Made by a program: the position numbers and the translations under genes. Source: Trichostrongylus colubriformis (taxonomy: Eukaryota > Nematoda > Chromadorea > Rhabditida > Trichostrongylidae). From it: a DNA stretch of 64,000 nucleotides. Shown piece by piece: positions 12,400 to 25,000 of this stretch (the first letter of the stretch is position 1; each line of letters starts with the position of its first letter). The notes under the pieces were generated by a model. The model was not told where the DNA came from and ran no database searches. It saw only the letters and a list, made by a program, of their open reading frames with translations. Location: the NCBI GenBank assembly GCA_963978905.1, contig OZ022257.1:49184873-49248872 (forward strand), in the 5' to 3' direction.

Positions 12400-12672
12400 G
12401 GGATTCTATGGAAGAGGGGTGGGGCGATTGGTCGAATTTTCGCTTCGCGCTGTCGCTCGCTGCGCCGTCAGTACGAGCCGTTTGCAATTCTGCTCAAGGC
12501 GCATTGGGCTGGTACCGTAAGGGACTTATAAACATTGCAAGTTGGAAGCTCCAACCTTAGAAGGTCCCCTACGGTACCAGCCCATTGCGTCTTGAGCGGA
12601 ATTCCAAACGGCTCGTACTGATGGCGCCGCGAAGCGAAAATTCGACCAATCGACCCCCACCCATAGAAGAGA
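12400..12672. repeat. Palindromic element, GATTGGTCGAATTTTCGC family
   Basis: The left arm (GGCGATTGGTCGAATTTTCG, then CAGTACGAGCCGTTTG and GGGCTGGTACCGTAAGG) is repeated in reverse complement as the right arm, with a short spacer at about 12530-12560. A related element lies at 49651-49902. Confidence 0.75.
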
Positions 12673-12959
12673 AGTAGTAGGTCGATTATAGTTGCTGTTT
12701 CCTGGAAAACTACGCGGTATCCATTACCGCTGAAGTGAGACACTACTGCTCACCATGGTTAGTAAGCTGCTTCATGGACCTCACACCTCTGCAGGGTTGT
12801 TGACCCGATGGAGTGGTTCATTGCCCACTTCTGGCCCTTTACACAAGAACCGATAGTTTCGATCAATGTCGATCTGTCCTCATAATCTATAGAGTTTGTC
12901 CCGTGCAGTTATGTTCCCTATTGATGTAGTCCAATGATCGTTCCCTCCCCCCTACACAC

Positions 12960-13698
12960 GATAGAACTTCCCAGTCTCAGCGCTATCCCCATTGTGTGGC
13001 GTATCCCCACTTTGGCTTCTCCCACCTCGGCGCGGGCCCGTTGCAGAGAGCATTTGCCTGTCACTCAAATCCATCTTTTTCCCATTCCCAGATCCTTACG
13101 GACCCAAATTACGAATTTTTGGCTCAAGCTCCGCCCACCAGCGCAAAAGCTACGCTCACCGTTGAAGTTCATCTTCCTGCGGTAGCGCTAGCTACTACTG
13201 ACCAATGCCTTTTTCTCCCTGTATCTAAACCACCCTCGAAATGATTTGCAGTTTTTTCGGTGAGCACCACCCACTTAATTACACACCCCGCCCGCTGTGG
13301 GCGGCTTCTCCTTCACTTTGAGTATGCTTAAGATAGCTTGGACATTGTCAAGTTATGATTTTTGTTGCAGGTACCGCCCATTCAGGGTGTGCTCTGGCCA
13401 CTATCGGGCCTCTTCCACGCCTTTTGAAAACTCATGGTTAACCTCATCCCATCTTTTCCCCTTGCTTGGGCTATTCTGGAACCCAATTAACCATTTTTGT
13501 TTTGAGAACCGAACATTCCGCCCACTGCGTGTGGAGCTTAGCCTAGTTGATGTGGGCTCCTTACTTCTTGTCCCATGCCCTACCCATCTCGAACTTGTCC
13601 CCTTCACCGGGGGTTGCTTCTCACGTAATGCCTAAATTCGTGACAGACGGACAGAGGGACGGACGTACAGGCTGACGAAGCGTTTTATATATAGCAGG
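12960..13698 (+). repeat. Dispersed element with a GACAGACGGACAG terminus, copy 1
   Basis: This moderately GC-rich repeat carries CTCCGCCCA-type motifs. Its terminus is AATTCGTGACAGACGGACAG followed by CGTTTTATATATAGCAGGGA. Diverged copies lie at about 30150-30965 (minus) and 39590-40130 (plus), and a short terminal piece at 28180-28263. Read from the other end, the terminus is TCCCTGCTATATATAAAACG followed by a GTCY-rich run. That resembles the 5' end of Helitron/Helentron-associated elements (HINE/DINE-1 type), but the assignment is inference. Confidence 0.6.
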
Positions 13699-13967
13699 GA
13701 TAAGAGGAAACAAGTGTTATTCTTCTTAGTAGTCATTAGTAATTTTTTGAAGGTAGGTACCTCCCGGGTGTGATCGCTATATGCTTTTTTGATGAGTAGG
13801 TAGGTCTACACGGGCACGTCTCCTAGGGGATCGTATTTTCTAGCATCAAGACAAGAACAGGAAGGATTCGTGCCCACGCGACCAATACCTGTGGATGATA
13901 TTTCGCCCGAATAGTATAACGTATCACCCATCGTTCCTTTGGACCCTACGTTTATTCATTATAGCAA

Positions 13968-14060
13968 GGCCAAATTCATACTTTGCTGCCGTCGGCGCCG
14001 GTGCACAAAGTATGAAGCGGCCTAACCGTCGGCGCCGGTGCACAAAGTATGAAGCGGCCA
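13968..14060. repeat. Small MITE of the GCGTTCATACTTTGCG family with partial tandem repeat
   Basis: The stretch TTCATACTTTGCTGCCGTCG is followed by CGACGGCAGC-type complement and GCACAAAGTATGAAGCGGCC. The right half (from GTCGGCGCCGGTGCACAAAG) is then repeated directly, giving two right ends. Confidence 0.6.
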
Positions 14061-14099
14061 AAATATCCCTCATGCCCTGTTTGAAACTACAATTATCAT

Positions 14100-15060
14100 A
14101 AGACGAGATCGGGGACGATACGAGCTCACAGTTCGTTGGCAAGAACTTAAGTCATTTGAAATCGTAATAGTCTTGGACCAGTGATTCAATTATAAATAGT
14201 CTTGGACCAGTGTAATTCAATTAGACAGCCGTACAATTTTACTATTTGTGAAGGGCGTATACTTGAACTCTCAAAACGTTACTGGAGTGCCGACTCAAAA
14301 AGTTTGGTTTGCACTTTTGAATGCTAAGCACTTTGTTGATTTTTCTGCGGTTTCTCGTTTCTTAGAAAAAATTATATCAGGAGGATGAAGGAAGTGTGGC
14401 TTTGATTGTGGTGAACTATTGAACTTGCTCCATGAGACTGATCAGAAAAATAGATGAAGTAAGTCATATTTCCCTTTTCGCTTCTTCTATTCTTCGGAAG
14501 GGAAACAGCATTGCCTGGTGCAGTATTTAGGTGGAGATTCACAACAGTAAATAAAGCGCAAAAAGCTGATGGGGGACACCTGGGTCGCGGAAGAGTTTAG
14601 ATGGAAAGTAATGCACGAGTGAGCATGGTGTCCGGAAATAACAGATATATCTCAAACCCATGTCGAACATTTTGAATCTGGCTCTTGTGATTACTAGTAT
14701 TTGAACTTTAGGCTGTACAGAAGCTGAATCACCAGTTGAGGACAGAAGAATATACACATCCAAAGTTTTTAGACGGTAGACATCTATTCCCTCGGTGTCC
14801 GTCGGTGTCGTTACCTCACTAATCTATCGTTGACATTTGTTTGACGAAGAGTGTCGCAACTGATTTCAATCCATGGCGTGTGCACGGTATGCTTCAAGTG
14901 ATCATTGTGTTTGCTCGGAATCCGGAAACATGAATCCGGGAATCCGCGTTAGTAACTCGTCGATGACTGTGTGTGTGTTGACTAGGGCGCTGTCGCCGTC
15001 CGGTTTTCCGCCACACGCTACACTCACCTTCACCGCCTCAAGCCCTCCGGACGGCTAATC
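14100..15060. other. Intergenic, no supported gene
   Basis: One visible feature is a short direct repeat near 14168-14222 (AGTCTTGGACCAGTG twice). No exon is supported by splice sites or by a family match. Confidence 0.35.
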
Positions 15061-15078
15061 GGCGCCTGCCTTCAACGA

Positions 15079-16079
15079 CAATGGCGGCAGCTGGTGGTGG
15101 ATCACGTTGGGACGGTCTTGGTGAGCTTTAGACGCTTTCTTGTTTCTTGATGACAAATTATGCAGGTCCTTACTACAGGTTCAGTCACTTCTAACTACTA
15201 TTTTGAATTATTCTTTTTGTATAATAATTTTCAACTATGTAAGTTATTGAATGAATATTTGAGTCTCGTGGAAATCATTATACTGAATCAGATGACCTCG
15301 CGCTGATAGCCGCAATGCTAAAATCTCGCAATGTTGAGAGCATTAAGCGATTTTTACAATTCCATGCCAACGGTTTGACGTGAGTTTGTTGAGTAGTTGC
15401 GGTACTGTGAAGTTTCATAATCTGTTATTAAGTTAGGTCTATACTAATGGCAGTATAAGTCGCTTACATCGCCTCAGGACCTTTTACATCTGCTCCTATA
15501 GAAAAATCATGTGGATTTGTGTATACAGCTGAGTAGACCAACCTCATATAAACTGATGTGTTGTCTTGACATTGATTGAGCCTCAGCCACATTTGAATGT
15601 GTCTTTTGGATCGAATATCCTTCCCAATTGCAATTACGTTACAACCTGGCTGATGTCATACAAACCTTTCGAACCTCACCTCTTCATAGTGCCTTTTTAT
15701 TCAGTTATTGCCAACATTGGCCGCTAGCTTAGGACTCGATGAGAAGCTAACCTCTGAAGAGATTTCCTCTCGATTAACTTTTTATCTCATCCAGATTATC
15801 TTGTGATATCAAGAGTGTTGAACAATCCATATAATATAACCAGAAATCTAGAGTTCGGAACCTGTGAGCAGATTAATTGATCAGGATCTGTTTTTGGCAT
15901 TGATCTCAATTGATTTCCGGTATATGTTTTCAAAATAATAACCTTTTACTTCCAGCAACCACTGTCAATCCTTTTCAAAGACAGTACGATTCGGCAATGA
16001 CGGGAGGCCAGCGACCCGTTCTTGGAAACGGTCAAAATTTGATTCGAACTGCTCTCGTGGATCAAAAAGTCAACAGTAA
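15079..16079 (+). CDS. Candidate exons of an unidentified gene
   Basis: Three stretches look exon-like. One begins ATGGCGGCAGCTGGTGGTGG (about 15082, MAAAGGGSRWDGL before a GTGAGC donor). A second, at about 15291-15379, encodes DLALIAAMLKSRNVESIKRF and then LQFHANGLT before GTGAGT. A third, at about 15954-16076, encodes TTVNPFQRQYDSAM and further polar text before a GTAAGA donor. The second block loosely recalls the start of microspherule protein 1 (MCRS1), but the match is weak and the phases between the second and third stretches do not join simply. It may be one gene, parts of two, or a remnant. I would not assign a function. Confidence 0.25.
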
Positions 16080-16445
16080 GACGTTTTGTAATTGCCTTTT
16101 TTGCGATCAATAGCAATGATTACTCATTGGGGAGCCTATGGTCTGATCAAATATTTATTCTGTTGTGACATCGGGAGGGCGGAAGGACTGGAGTGGCGAA
16201 GATTCGGTGAAAAGGAGCCAAATGGCTCTGTCTCATTTTGTCTTATCGTGCCCACCTAAATCTTCTCGATAACAAAGAAATATAGGTGATATAAACTGGT
16301 GAAGGAGGGAAGTCAAATTAAGAAAAAAGTCGAAGGTTTATAGTGAGATTCTGATTAAATAGCCGCTGAGCTGTTTTCGATTTACAAGGACACTTAAGGC
16401 GAGTGGTTGGGGAGCATAGTTAAGCGGATTTACTCCACAGCGGGA

Positions 16446-19374
16446 ATGCCTTGCCACCTAACCAGAATCTTTTGTTTGCTTTCCGTATTGAATACTGGCT
16501 GTTGTTTAGCGGTCGATCCAGCGTTCTACGACTGCTTCTACGGAATCGCGAACACCCAGCAGACAGTGGTGGAGCGGTGTTATAAGGATATCGGATGTTG
16601 TCAGTACGGATGCTGTGATAATGATGATTGGTTGGTTGCATAGTAGCTCGACTAATGCCTTTCAATCAAGTCACGCGATCAACTTCGTTTATTTTGAGAT
16701 TGTAGAGGTATTGCCATATTCATAGGCCCTCAAAGTAGGAGAGGCCTGATTGTGGCCAGCCGCTATTGGAGTGAGTGTTCCTGTCCCCTAATCAAACTTG
16801 GTATCACATGGTTATAAAAGGACCATGCAAGGCTTTGTAGATGGGAGTGTGATCCTAAAATTGAAGTGGTAGACTAAATCACCAGTAATAGTGCAAAAAA
16901 TGTTTTCGAGCTTCTCATATGTCGGACTAGATAAGTGAGACGTGGACGAATTTTTGTGGCTCCAAACGTTGAGTGGGTACGACCAGGGCACTCCCAGGTG
17001 TCGAGGAAAATAGCCGCTGAAAAACGACTCCTTCTCCTTTATAGGAAGCGAATACGACCCCCCCCCCCTCCTTTTGATCTCAACGATAACAATAACTGTT
17101 GCCGGATTGTATAGTTGCAATGATTTTTTTCGCTATGTATTCATACGTGAAGCAAAAAGATATTTATAACACATAATTTTACGCTAGTTCACTCCATCTT
17201 CTTATTCAGAGTTTAGATTCTAGTGCTTATGGCTGAACTCAGCAGGCCCGACCCCAACCCCCCCCCGCCTCTTATCCTGTCATATACGACCCCCAGTCGA
17301 GGAATCCGCGACTCCCGGTGTACACTGGGTAAGACTCAAAAATTTCCTGGAATAATCTTTCCATCATTGGTCAAAAGAAGTTTCTGTCTAGCTTGCTTTC
17401 GCCTCGTGCTCGCTACGAGGCGTGTTGTTTTCGACCGTCATTGGTGGACGGGTGTTGGGAGCTACAGGCTACAACGCTCTCAAGGTTAAAAGTGTGGCGC
17501 TGAGACTGCCTTCACACATTGTGAGGGTGCCAGTGGCATAGAAATGTGGACTGAGACGCTGCTCGTGGCAGCAGCGGGCATGTAGAAAGTAAAAGGCACT
17601 ACAGCTGGAGTCGACGGCGGCGACAACGCTGCAAAGTGTGAAGGGAAAGCGCCAGGCTCCAGGCAGGCTCCCAACGTACTTTTGCATTATGTGATACAGT
17701 CCTGTCTGCCTCCTAGCGTGGCGTGTACATTAGAGAAATAAGATCATTCGAGCGATGAGGCTCAAAAAAGGAGAACAAAGGCAAAAAGTCGAAAAGAGTT
17801 ATGTGTTCCCTCATTCCTAGGTACTCGTCAGCATAAGTAGGACTGCTGGTCATCATTCACTCATTGACGGTACTTTCTTGGCTAGGAAAGAGGGTATATG
17901 GAGCCTTCTAAACCATCCATGACCGCTGATCCATTAAAAGGATCTCGTTGCGTAAATTTGCTCCATTCGAACCTCCTTCCTTTTCAGAGCACAGCTTCAT
18001 ACAGATCGTTGGTGGCCTAGTCACTGATTTTTGTCTCAAATTTCAGACGGATTATGAAGAAAGTAGTAATTTCTCGGATGGCTCTCATTGACTCGCTTTA
18101 TGCGGTCATACTTTTGTGCTTTCTCTCAGGCACACCAAATACGGTTGGGCAGTGGCGTTGATTGTCATCTTCTGTATACTGGTAATCATCGCGTTCGCCA
18201 TTTGGTTAGCAGTATGGCTGATGAATCGAGCCAAGGATAAACGCCAAAAACGAGAGCTTATGTATGACCAGTCTTCGTATTCATCGGTACGTGAGCTTTG
18301 AGCATTTTTCTGTCACTTTTGCTTTCAGTGGTACTGATAAGCTGTCGTTACAAAGGACTGCATTCCGACAATCTATTCACCAATACTCACTTTGACACTT
18401 TGAAAATAGGGCACCAATCACGTAATAACCTTCTCAATCAATGCTTGAAAGTGCGCTTGAAAGTTTGTCAGGTCCGATAGGACAGAAATCCATTATTTCC
18501 AAATCTTTATCGGGTCAATGCGGCACGGGGGGCGGGGACCAAGTCGCCGGCTACATCGCTCATGCAGTTGGGGCGTGTCCTCTAGCCGTCTGCTCTCTCA
18601 GATTCGCCAAGAATTGTTAAGACAAGCCGCAACTCTCCCTCGTGCCACATTAATCCTCCTCATCTTTTAATAGTACCTAAGCAAGCCAAACGCTATTTTT
18701 ATCAATGGAACATAGGAAAGTGTACCTTCGAAATAGGTAGATGCGGGGTCAATTAATGTGGGGGTATGAAAAATTTTCATCGACGTCTGAGGCCTTTTCC
18801 TTCTTAGGCTTAGGCCAAAACAGATGAGACAGATGCTTGGGCAGCTTTTTCATGTAGAAGGAGGAGGGGATATTAATTTTAGCCTAGGCCTAGGGAGGGA
18901 AGGAGCTTCGACGTCAGTGTGAAGTTACCTCTTCCGCTTCCCCCTCACCAGCTAATTGACTCTAAACGCGAATAAGAAATCAATAAGCCATTACAAAAAC
19001 CAGCTTGATAGTCGAGTTTTTCGCTGTCGTTTGGAAGACATGAAAACAAGTACATTTCCACCGAAATTTCAGATATTCGTATCCACACTGATGTTTGTGT
19101 ATACTTTTGCAAATTCAATCGCAAGCAAACGTGCTGTAAGACGTATATTTCATCCTTTAGATGCTTTGTTTTCACCGAGACTTCGAATGATCAGTTTGAT
19201 CCTCTAACTTCATTCCACCTCGCTTCAAGCTGTGGAATCGCGATAATTGTAAGATAAGGTTTTCCTGAAATGAATGTCTTTCAGCCGACTCCTCTGCCAG
19301 CTACAATTACGGAAACTCCACCAGTCGAGCAGTACAGTTTTGAGCCGCCCTATGCGCCCGGCTATCGCTATTAA
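16446..19374 (+). CDS. Small type I membrane protein with Cys-rich ectodomain (WBP1/VOPP1-like layout)
   Basis: Exons 16446-16630, 18130-18286 and 19285-19374 (stop TAA) join in phase to give 143 residues. The first about 22 residues (MPCHLTRIFCLLSVLNTGCC) look like a signal peptide. Next is a short luminal/extracellular Cys-rich region with YDCFYG, VERCYKDIGCCQYGCCDNDD, then one membrane segment at about residues 67-90 (WAVALIVIFCILVIIAFAIW and onwards). The cytosolic tail is basic (NRAKDKRQKRE) and ends in Pro/Tyr-rich EPPYAPGYRY. The order signal peptide, CC-rich knot, membrane span and Pro-Tyr tail is that of WBP1/VOPP1/Shisa-type adaptors, which bind WW-domain ubiquitin ligases. The tail here is PPYAPGY rather than a strict PPxY. 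The start is supported by a CACAG acceptor 5 bp upstream, a likely trans-splice site. Intron 1 is 1.5 kb with no recognised gene inside. The family link is by layout only. Confidence 0.72.
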
Positions 19375-20280
19375 TTGACAGCCTCCGTTAGGCGGGCTTT
19401 TCTGTTCCAACGTCACTATTTTATGTTTCTAATGTTTATGTGTATATAAAGAGTTCGTACCATCGAACAAATTTGAATAGTTCTATTCGTGCCCTTTGAG
19501 GTTAGACACGTTTAGGAGGTTACGAAATGCTTCGATGCCGCGTTGCCATGGTAATGAGACTGCGATGCTTTTGGTTCACTAGGGTCATGCTTAGTTCGGC
19601 TTTGGTAGACCTTTCCCTTGTCAATCATCATTAAACAGCTGTCACAGCTGGTTGTTCCACGACCTTACCTCAAATGATATGCTTCATTTAATATATCTCC
19701 TGCGGTTTTGAAATGCGTAATCATTTTCATTTTGTAGTCTACAACTAATGCAGTACACAGCTGTGCTGTTTGAGTTTCTTGGTTTTTATCTTAGCCGTGC
19801 GTCAGTTCGAAAAAAAGTAAACCAGGTGGAGATGTAAACCAGGTGATGATATCTCTTATCTCAGATACGAGATAGTTCGGACATCGAAAAGTTTTCTAGA
19901 GGGTTTCTTGATCCGTAGAAACACGTAGTCATGGATGCGCCAGGTACCTCATGGTACCATGTTCTTCGCAATTATCATTGCTCAGGAAACTCGTTCTCCT
20001 TGTTTGGGTCCACTCGTGCACTTTTCTTCGAATGCTCTGATAGAGCAGCAGGGAAACCTCCAATTTCTGTCCTCAGTGCATTCTTCATCCAACCTTTGAG
20101 CCTTTGCTTTGTATATGAAGAGTGTAAAGATTAGCAGTGGAATTACCGGTGCGATCTGCTCGGCACTTAACCAGACCAGATCAAACGACTCATTTTGAAA
20201 GTCGATGACTCTCGATTCTATTTTTATACCTTGATAGTTTATAAATATAGTGCTTGTTTGATTCTTGCTCTTCACTGGTT
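19375..20280. other. Downstream region; open frame on minus strand of unknown status
   Basis: A minus-strand frame at about 19982-20280 reads polar text and then a hydrophobic stretch, IAPVIPLLIFTLFIYKA. It could be an exon of a membrane protein, since a CAG acceptor sits exactly where the solo LTR begins (20281-20285), but no further exons were found. The rest of the stretch shows nothing recognisable. The tail after the three-exon gene lacks a clean AATAAA. Confidence 0.25.
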
Positions 20281-20285
20281 CTGAC

Positions 20286-20977
20286 TGTTGCGGCTCGTCG
20301 GGCGGTTGCCCTCCTAACCGCGAGCGCAACAGCATCGTGGTTACGGGTCTCCGGACTCTACGCCACCCGGCTGCTATGCCTGCGGGTAGTCACTGTTCCT
20401 ATGGGCTTTCCCAGGAACCATACTGCTTTCCCCACAGTATGGCCGCCGCTTCCCGGAGGTATTGGCTCCCCCACTTCTACCTATAACTACCCTCGATACA
20501 ACAGCAAGTACAAGGATTACAGCACCCATATTTATTATATACATATTGTCCACAATAGTCGCCCTACTCTTATCATCCTGCCCGAACTCAGGTCCGACCG
20601 TGCTCATCTCCCCAAGGGTCAACTATTGGATCACTAGCGGTAACTGCGGTAACTTCCTGCACCCTGCAGGCTATCTACCCCGCCTGCAGCCGTCCACGTC
20701 CTCGGGTGTAACGGACGTGGGCATGCCAGCGCTCAACCACGCCGGACGCGGTCCGCCCGACCGCACCGCGCCCTTGACGGCCTGCAGAGCATGAGAGACT
20801 AGCTCTCATCCTCAGCAGTCCGCCATGGCATCCTAGCAGCCTTAGCCCGGTGCCCTCACCTCCCGGGGGGAAAGTGTGTAAGCACCGACTGGCAGTGGCG
20901 ACCCTTATATAGAGCCACGGACTGGGGGCGGGGCCGGGCGCGCGGTGCGCCCACAGGGACAGTCGCGTTCCGCGACA
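20286..20977 (-). mobile_element. Solo LTR with 5-bp target duplication
   Basis: The 692-bp block starts TGTTGCGG and ends CGCGACA (TG..CA ends). It is flanked on both sides by CTGAC (20281-20285 and 20978-20982), a textbook LTR-retrotransposon target duplication. It is much more GC-rich than the surrounding DNA. On the minus strand a TATA box (CTATATAAGG, near 20906-20915) lies downstream of a GC-rich segment, so the promoter points left. No gag-pol sequence is attached, so it arose by recombination between two LTRs. Confidence 0.9.
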
Positions 20978-20982
20978 CTGAC

Positions 20983-22023
20983 CATACATATCTATTTCAA
21001 ATTCCAGTTCCTATCCATTATGAAAAATGCTCGCATTTCGAGCGAAGGTGGACGCTAGACGTGTGACCGAAGTTGACAGAGCTGGCAGAGCGTTCAAATA
21101 CTAGAATTCCGCTTGGAAGTAGCGTGCGGCTGATTACATGGGTCGGATAACTCTGAGTATTTTACTTAGCTCCCTCCTAAATATCCTCACTAAAAGATGA
21201 GCTTGGTTAGACTAGATTGTCGTTTTGTGTACAGTGGGGTGCTATGGGAGTTAGGGGGGGGGAGGGCAGTGCACTGTGCTCCGCATCTGCGACGCTACGG
21301 CTAGAGCGCAGAGAAGCCATAGCGCTAGCCGAATCGGGTTCGAATTCTGCACAGGAACGAATCTGATGGAGCAAATTCGTCCTTTTTTACTTTTTCGGGT
21401 CCTATGCTAGTCTAAGCTTCGGGGAAAGAGAATTCCATTCCTTAGGCTTGGGCGAGTACGCGTAAGTGGTTGTTTAGTCTAGTTATAGCGAATTTTTCGT
21501 AACATACTGATGGAAAAGTAATTCAATTGTTTTCAGGTTTAGTTAGCTGTATCTAGGCCAGAAATTGGGCGCGACTCCTGCCTTTATCGAGTGCCCCCCC
21601 CCTGACTCCCATAGCGCCTACAGTGTTATAGGAACCCGTAGACGCGGTCATACTCACCGCCGGCAGGGCGTGGCTGCGTTCACAGGCAGCGAGGGAGAGT
21701 GGCACGGGGGAGGTGCAGAGATGACGCAGAGGCAAGGTGGCTTAGATGGGGACGCAGAGATACGCAGTCACGCGCCGCCGGCACCGCAGAGTACGACCGC
21801 TGCCGTACTCCGGTTCCTACGACACTGTACACAAAACGCCTCAATGTTCAATATTCTCAAATCTTGATCTTGAACCTGGCAGACTCACTAAGTCAGAAGC
21901 CTTTTCAAAAAGTTTGATGATGAAGGACATTTTTGTTCATTTCACCATGTACATTCTCTCTCATTCCGTGAAGGAGGTGGTGCATTAAAGCTTTTAAATA
22001 GGGATATAACTAGTTATTCAGCA
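20983..22023. repeat. Repeat-rich spacer: inverted G-run arms and a MITE
   Basis: GCTATGGGAGTTAGGGGGGG near 21241 and its complement CCCCCCCTGACTCCCATAGC near 21594-21613 frame a foldback of about 370 bp. From about 21640 to 21800 a second palindromic unit (CGGTCATACTCACCGCCGGC ... GCCGCCGGCACCGCAGAGTA) is a diverged member of the GCGTTCATACTTTGCG family. No gene seen. Confidence 0.5.
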
Positions 22024-25000
22024 ATGTACGCGGCTTCCACGAAGCAACCTGAGAATCTTTCCCAGTCAGCATTGGTGAGTCTTCCACTAGCTTCTTTATG
22101 GATGATAGCTTTTTTTCGTTTCGGCACTATTCCACTATCACTACCCCAGATACCGCGAGTTGGTCAAGAAAATTTTTTTGCTGAAACTTTGCCCAGGCGG
22201 GTTATTTGGGATGCTGATCACGAATATGACATCCGTTTTTGGTGTTTGCGCCAATTTCGTGCTATTGCACCATGTTGGTGCAACAACTCGTTTTCACCAA
22301 AATCGCTGAAACTTCGCCCATGGGAGTCATTTGGGGTGCTGATCACGAATATGACATCCGTTCGAGGCGCTAGCGTCGTTTTGTTCCATTGCAGTGCAAA
22401 TATAGTGGGGGCACCACACTGTTCCGCAAGTTTTGCCTAAGCCTTGAGGAGGAAGGGAACCTTTCCTTCCCTTTCGAGGCTTAGGCGAAAATATACACTT
22501 GAGTGTGCAATGATGACTGTAGGATAGTATCAAATGAAAGATGATAGCGGAAATATGACGCTCTTCAGCTATATATGCACTGTAGCAGAAATGAACATGA
22601 CTGGCGCAATCTTGAAAGGCGCTGAAAACGGCGCTCGCACTGAAAACCAATGTCATATCCGTGATCAGCGCACCAAATAACCCCCCCCCCTGGGCAAAGC
22701 TTCAGCGATTTTAGTGAAAGCGAGGGCACTATTCAACTTTCCCCACCCCAGATACCGCGGGTTGGTCAAAAAAATAATTTTCGCTGAAACTTCGCCCAGG
22801 AGGGTTATTTGAGGTGCTGATCACGAATATGACATCCGTTTTTACCGTTTGCGCCAAATTGGTGCAATTGCACCATGTTGGTGCAATTTCACCAATTTGG
22901 CGCAAACGGCAAAAACCGATGTCATATTCGTAAGCAGCACCCCAAATAACCCTCCTAGACAAAGTTTCAGCGAAAATTATTTTTTTGACCAACTGGCGGT
23001 ATCTGGGGTGGGGAAAGTTGAATAGTGCCAAAACCGAGTTGTTGCACCAACATGGTGCAATTGCACCAAATCGGCGCAAACACCAAAAACGGATGTCATA
23101 TTCGTGATCAGCACCCCAAATAACCCCCCTAGGCAAAGTTTCAGCGAAAATTATTTTTTTGACCAACTCGCGGTCTCTGGGGTAGTGATAGTGGAATAGT
23201 GCCTTCGTTTCTTATGACTAATATTTATTCTTTAAACATTTATTATGTCAAGCTTCGAACTTTTTCCGCTTTTAGAGTTACCTTCAGTCACTGGATAAAG
23301 CTGCTAAAGCGCTCCGCCAGAATCAAACAACGGAGAAGTGAGTAGGAATGTTTATTTTTAGATTTTCTTCGCCATGGAAATAGGAAATAACAGAAGTAGA
23401 GGAGAGTTAGTGAGGAAGGGTTCCCACTTAAGTCTGGACAATAGGGATAACAGTAGTCTCAAACACTTCGTACAACGAACTAGTTCATTCGCTCTCTGTT
23501 TGTTCACTCAGGGAAAACTGCAAAAAATGATCCTCTTGAATTTTAAGCGTACTCACGACAAAGATTGTGACCTACCCCACGCTCGCTTGGGCGCCGGCCC
23601 ATCTTCATCGTCATTGGTCGAATCGCTGGGAGCCTTATTTGCATAGCCCAGCACTGTTTCTTTCATATTTACCGAAAGATGGCACCAGCCACATAGCGAG
23701 CGTTGAATGAGTCTTTAAGGGGGCTTCCTAAAAATCATGACGAGTCATGACAGTTGGAGTGGAAGACATCAAGACATCTAAGGAAATCAGCACAATTTCT
23801 TTGCGAAGCTGAAGATCATCATTAAGGACCGCGATTTCGACCCCAGTACATCATGAATCCTCACGGTTATCCACTGGACGCAGTTCGCTGTCGCTGATGA
23901 TCTCAGAACTCAGGCAAAAAACACGAAAGGATTCTACAATTGATGAATCGGACGATAATCAAAGGTACATAGATTCTTTTGCATTACAGTAACGGCTGGA
24001 ATTTCATACTATGTTCATTTTTGGATCAGTACCACCATCGGAGATAAGTTTGGGTATTCGGATCGGAAGCGACTATACCGTGGAATATGATGTGCGTGCT
24101 CGGTTCCCAACCGAGACATAATGTTTTGTCTCTGAATGTTATGTGTTTCTGTGTTCACATCTCACTATACCTCCTCTTCGAATAAGAGCAATATCACTAC
24201 TTTATGCGTATATGATGTTTATTAGGAAAGGCATCTGTTAGATGGTTTTAAATCAAATTAAGATACATTTCATTGAAAAATCATTCTGTAGGGCTTTTTC
24301 CAGTACATCAGTGTGTATCGTTAGGACAGGACTTCGCAAAACGATTGCAGCGCGCAATCTAGGGTGCCGATAATGATTAGGTCCATGGGCGATCACCGTG
24401 TCCCGCCCTTGAAATGGTTTGCAACACATGGTTATGGCTCCATGTTCCAGCTACACAGGTGCTCCTAGCTCACACGCATCGCCTCACAGCGCGCGCCGCG
24501 TTGCAAAGTTTTAAGATATACAGCCGGGTACAGCATGCACGCGTTAACCATAGAATGAATGTAATTATATGGTATTTTCAGTACGTCAGGACGACGAAGT
24601 CACCTGTCAGGCAAAACACCATCCGTTGAATCTTCCTCGAGCAGTATGTTAGCTGTGTTTTACTATTCAATCAAAATAGTTATAATATAGTTCCATAGTA
24701 CTAAAAAGATAGAGTTCCACTATATCAAGATGACATTGTTTTTTGTAATGAATAAAAACGGCAAAATCAGCCGCGTGAGGAGTGAACAGATTTTTTGTTG
24801 GTTGATGTTAGTTTGTTAGGGACGCCGTTCATTCAAGGAGTGGGGCTGTGTCTGTGCTCACCTATGTTCTTCGACCTAAGTCTCCGTCAGCTTTTGCGAT
24901 TTTGCGGCACAGCACTTTCGCACGCGAACTTGCGCCATTGTACAATCTCAATGTCGTAATATCGCGTGCGAAAATGCGGCGCTGCAAAATCGCAAAGTCT

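Noticed and set aside
18800..18820. TTAGGC telomere-like repeat
   Set aside because: Only two units, inside an old dispersed repeat; too short to suggest an interstitial telomere.
20675..20989. 104-codon minus frame in the GC-rich block
   Set aside because: Lies within the solo LTR; high GC lowers stop frequency, and LTRs are not coding here.
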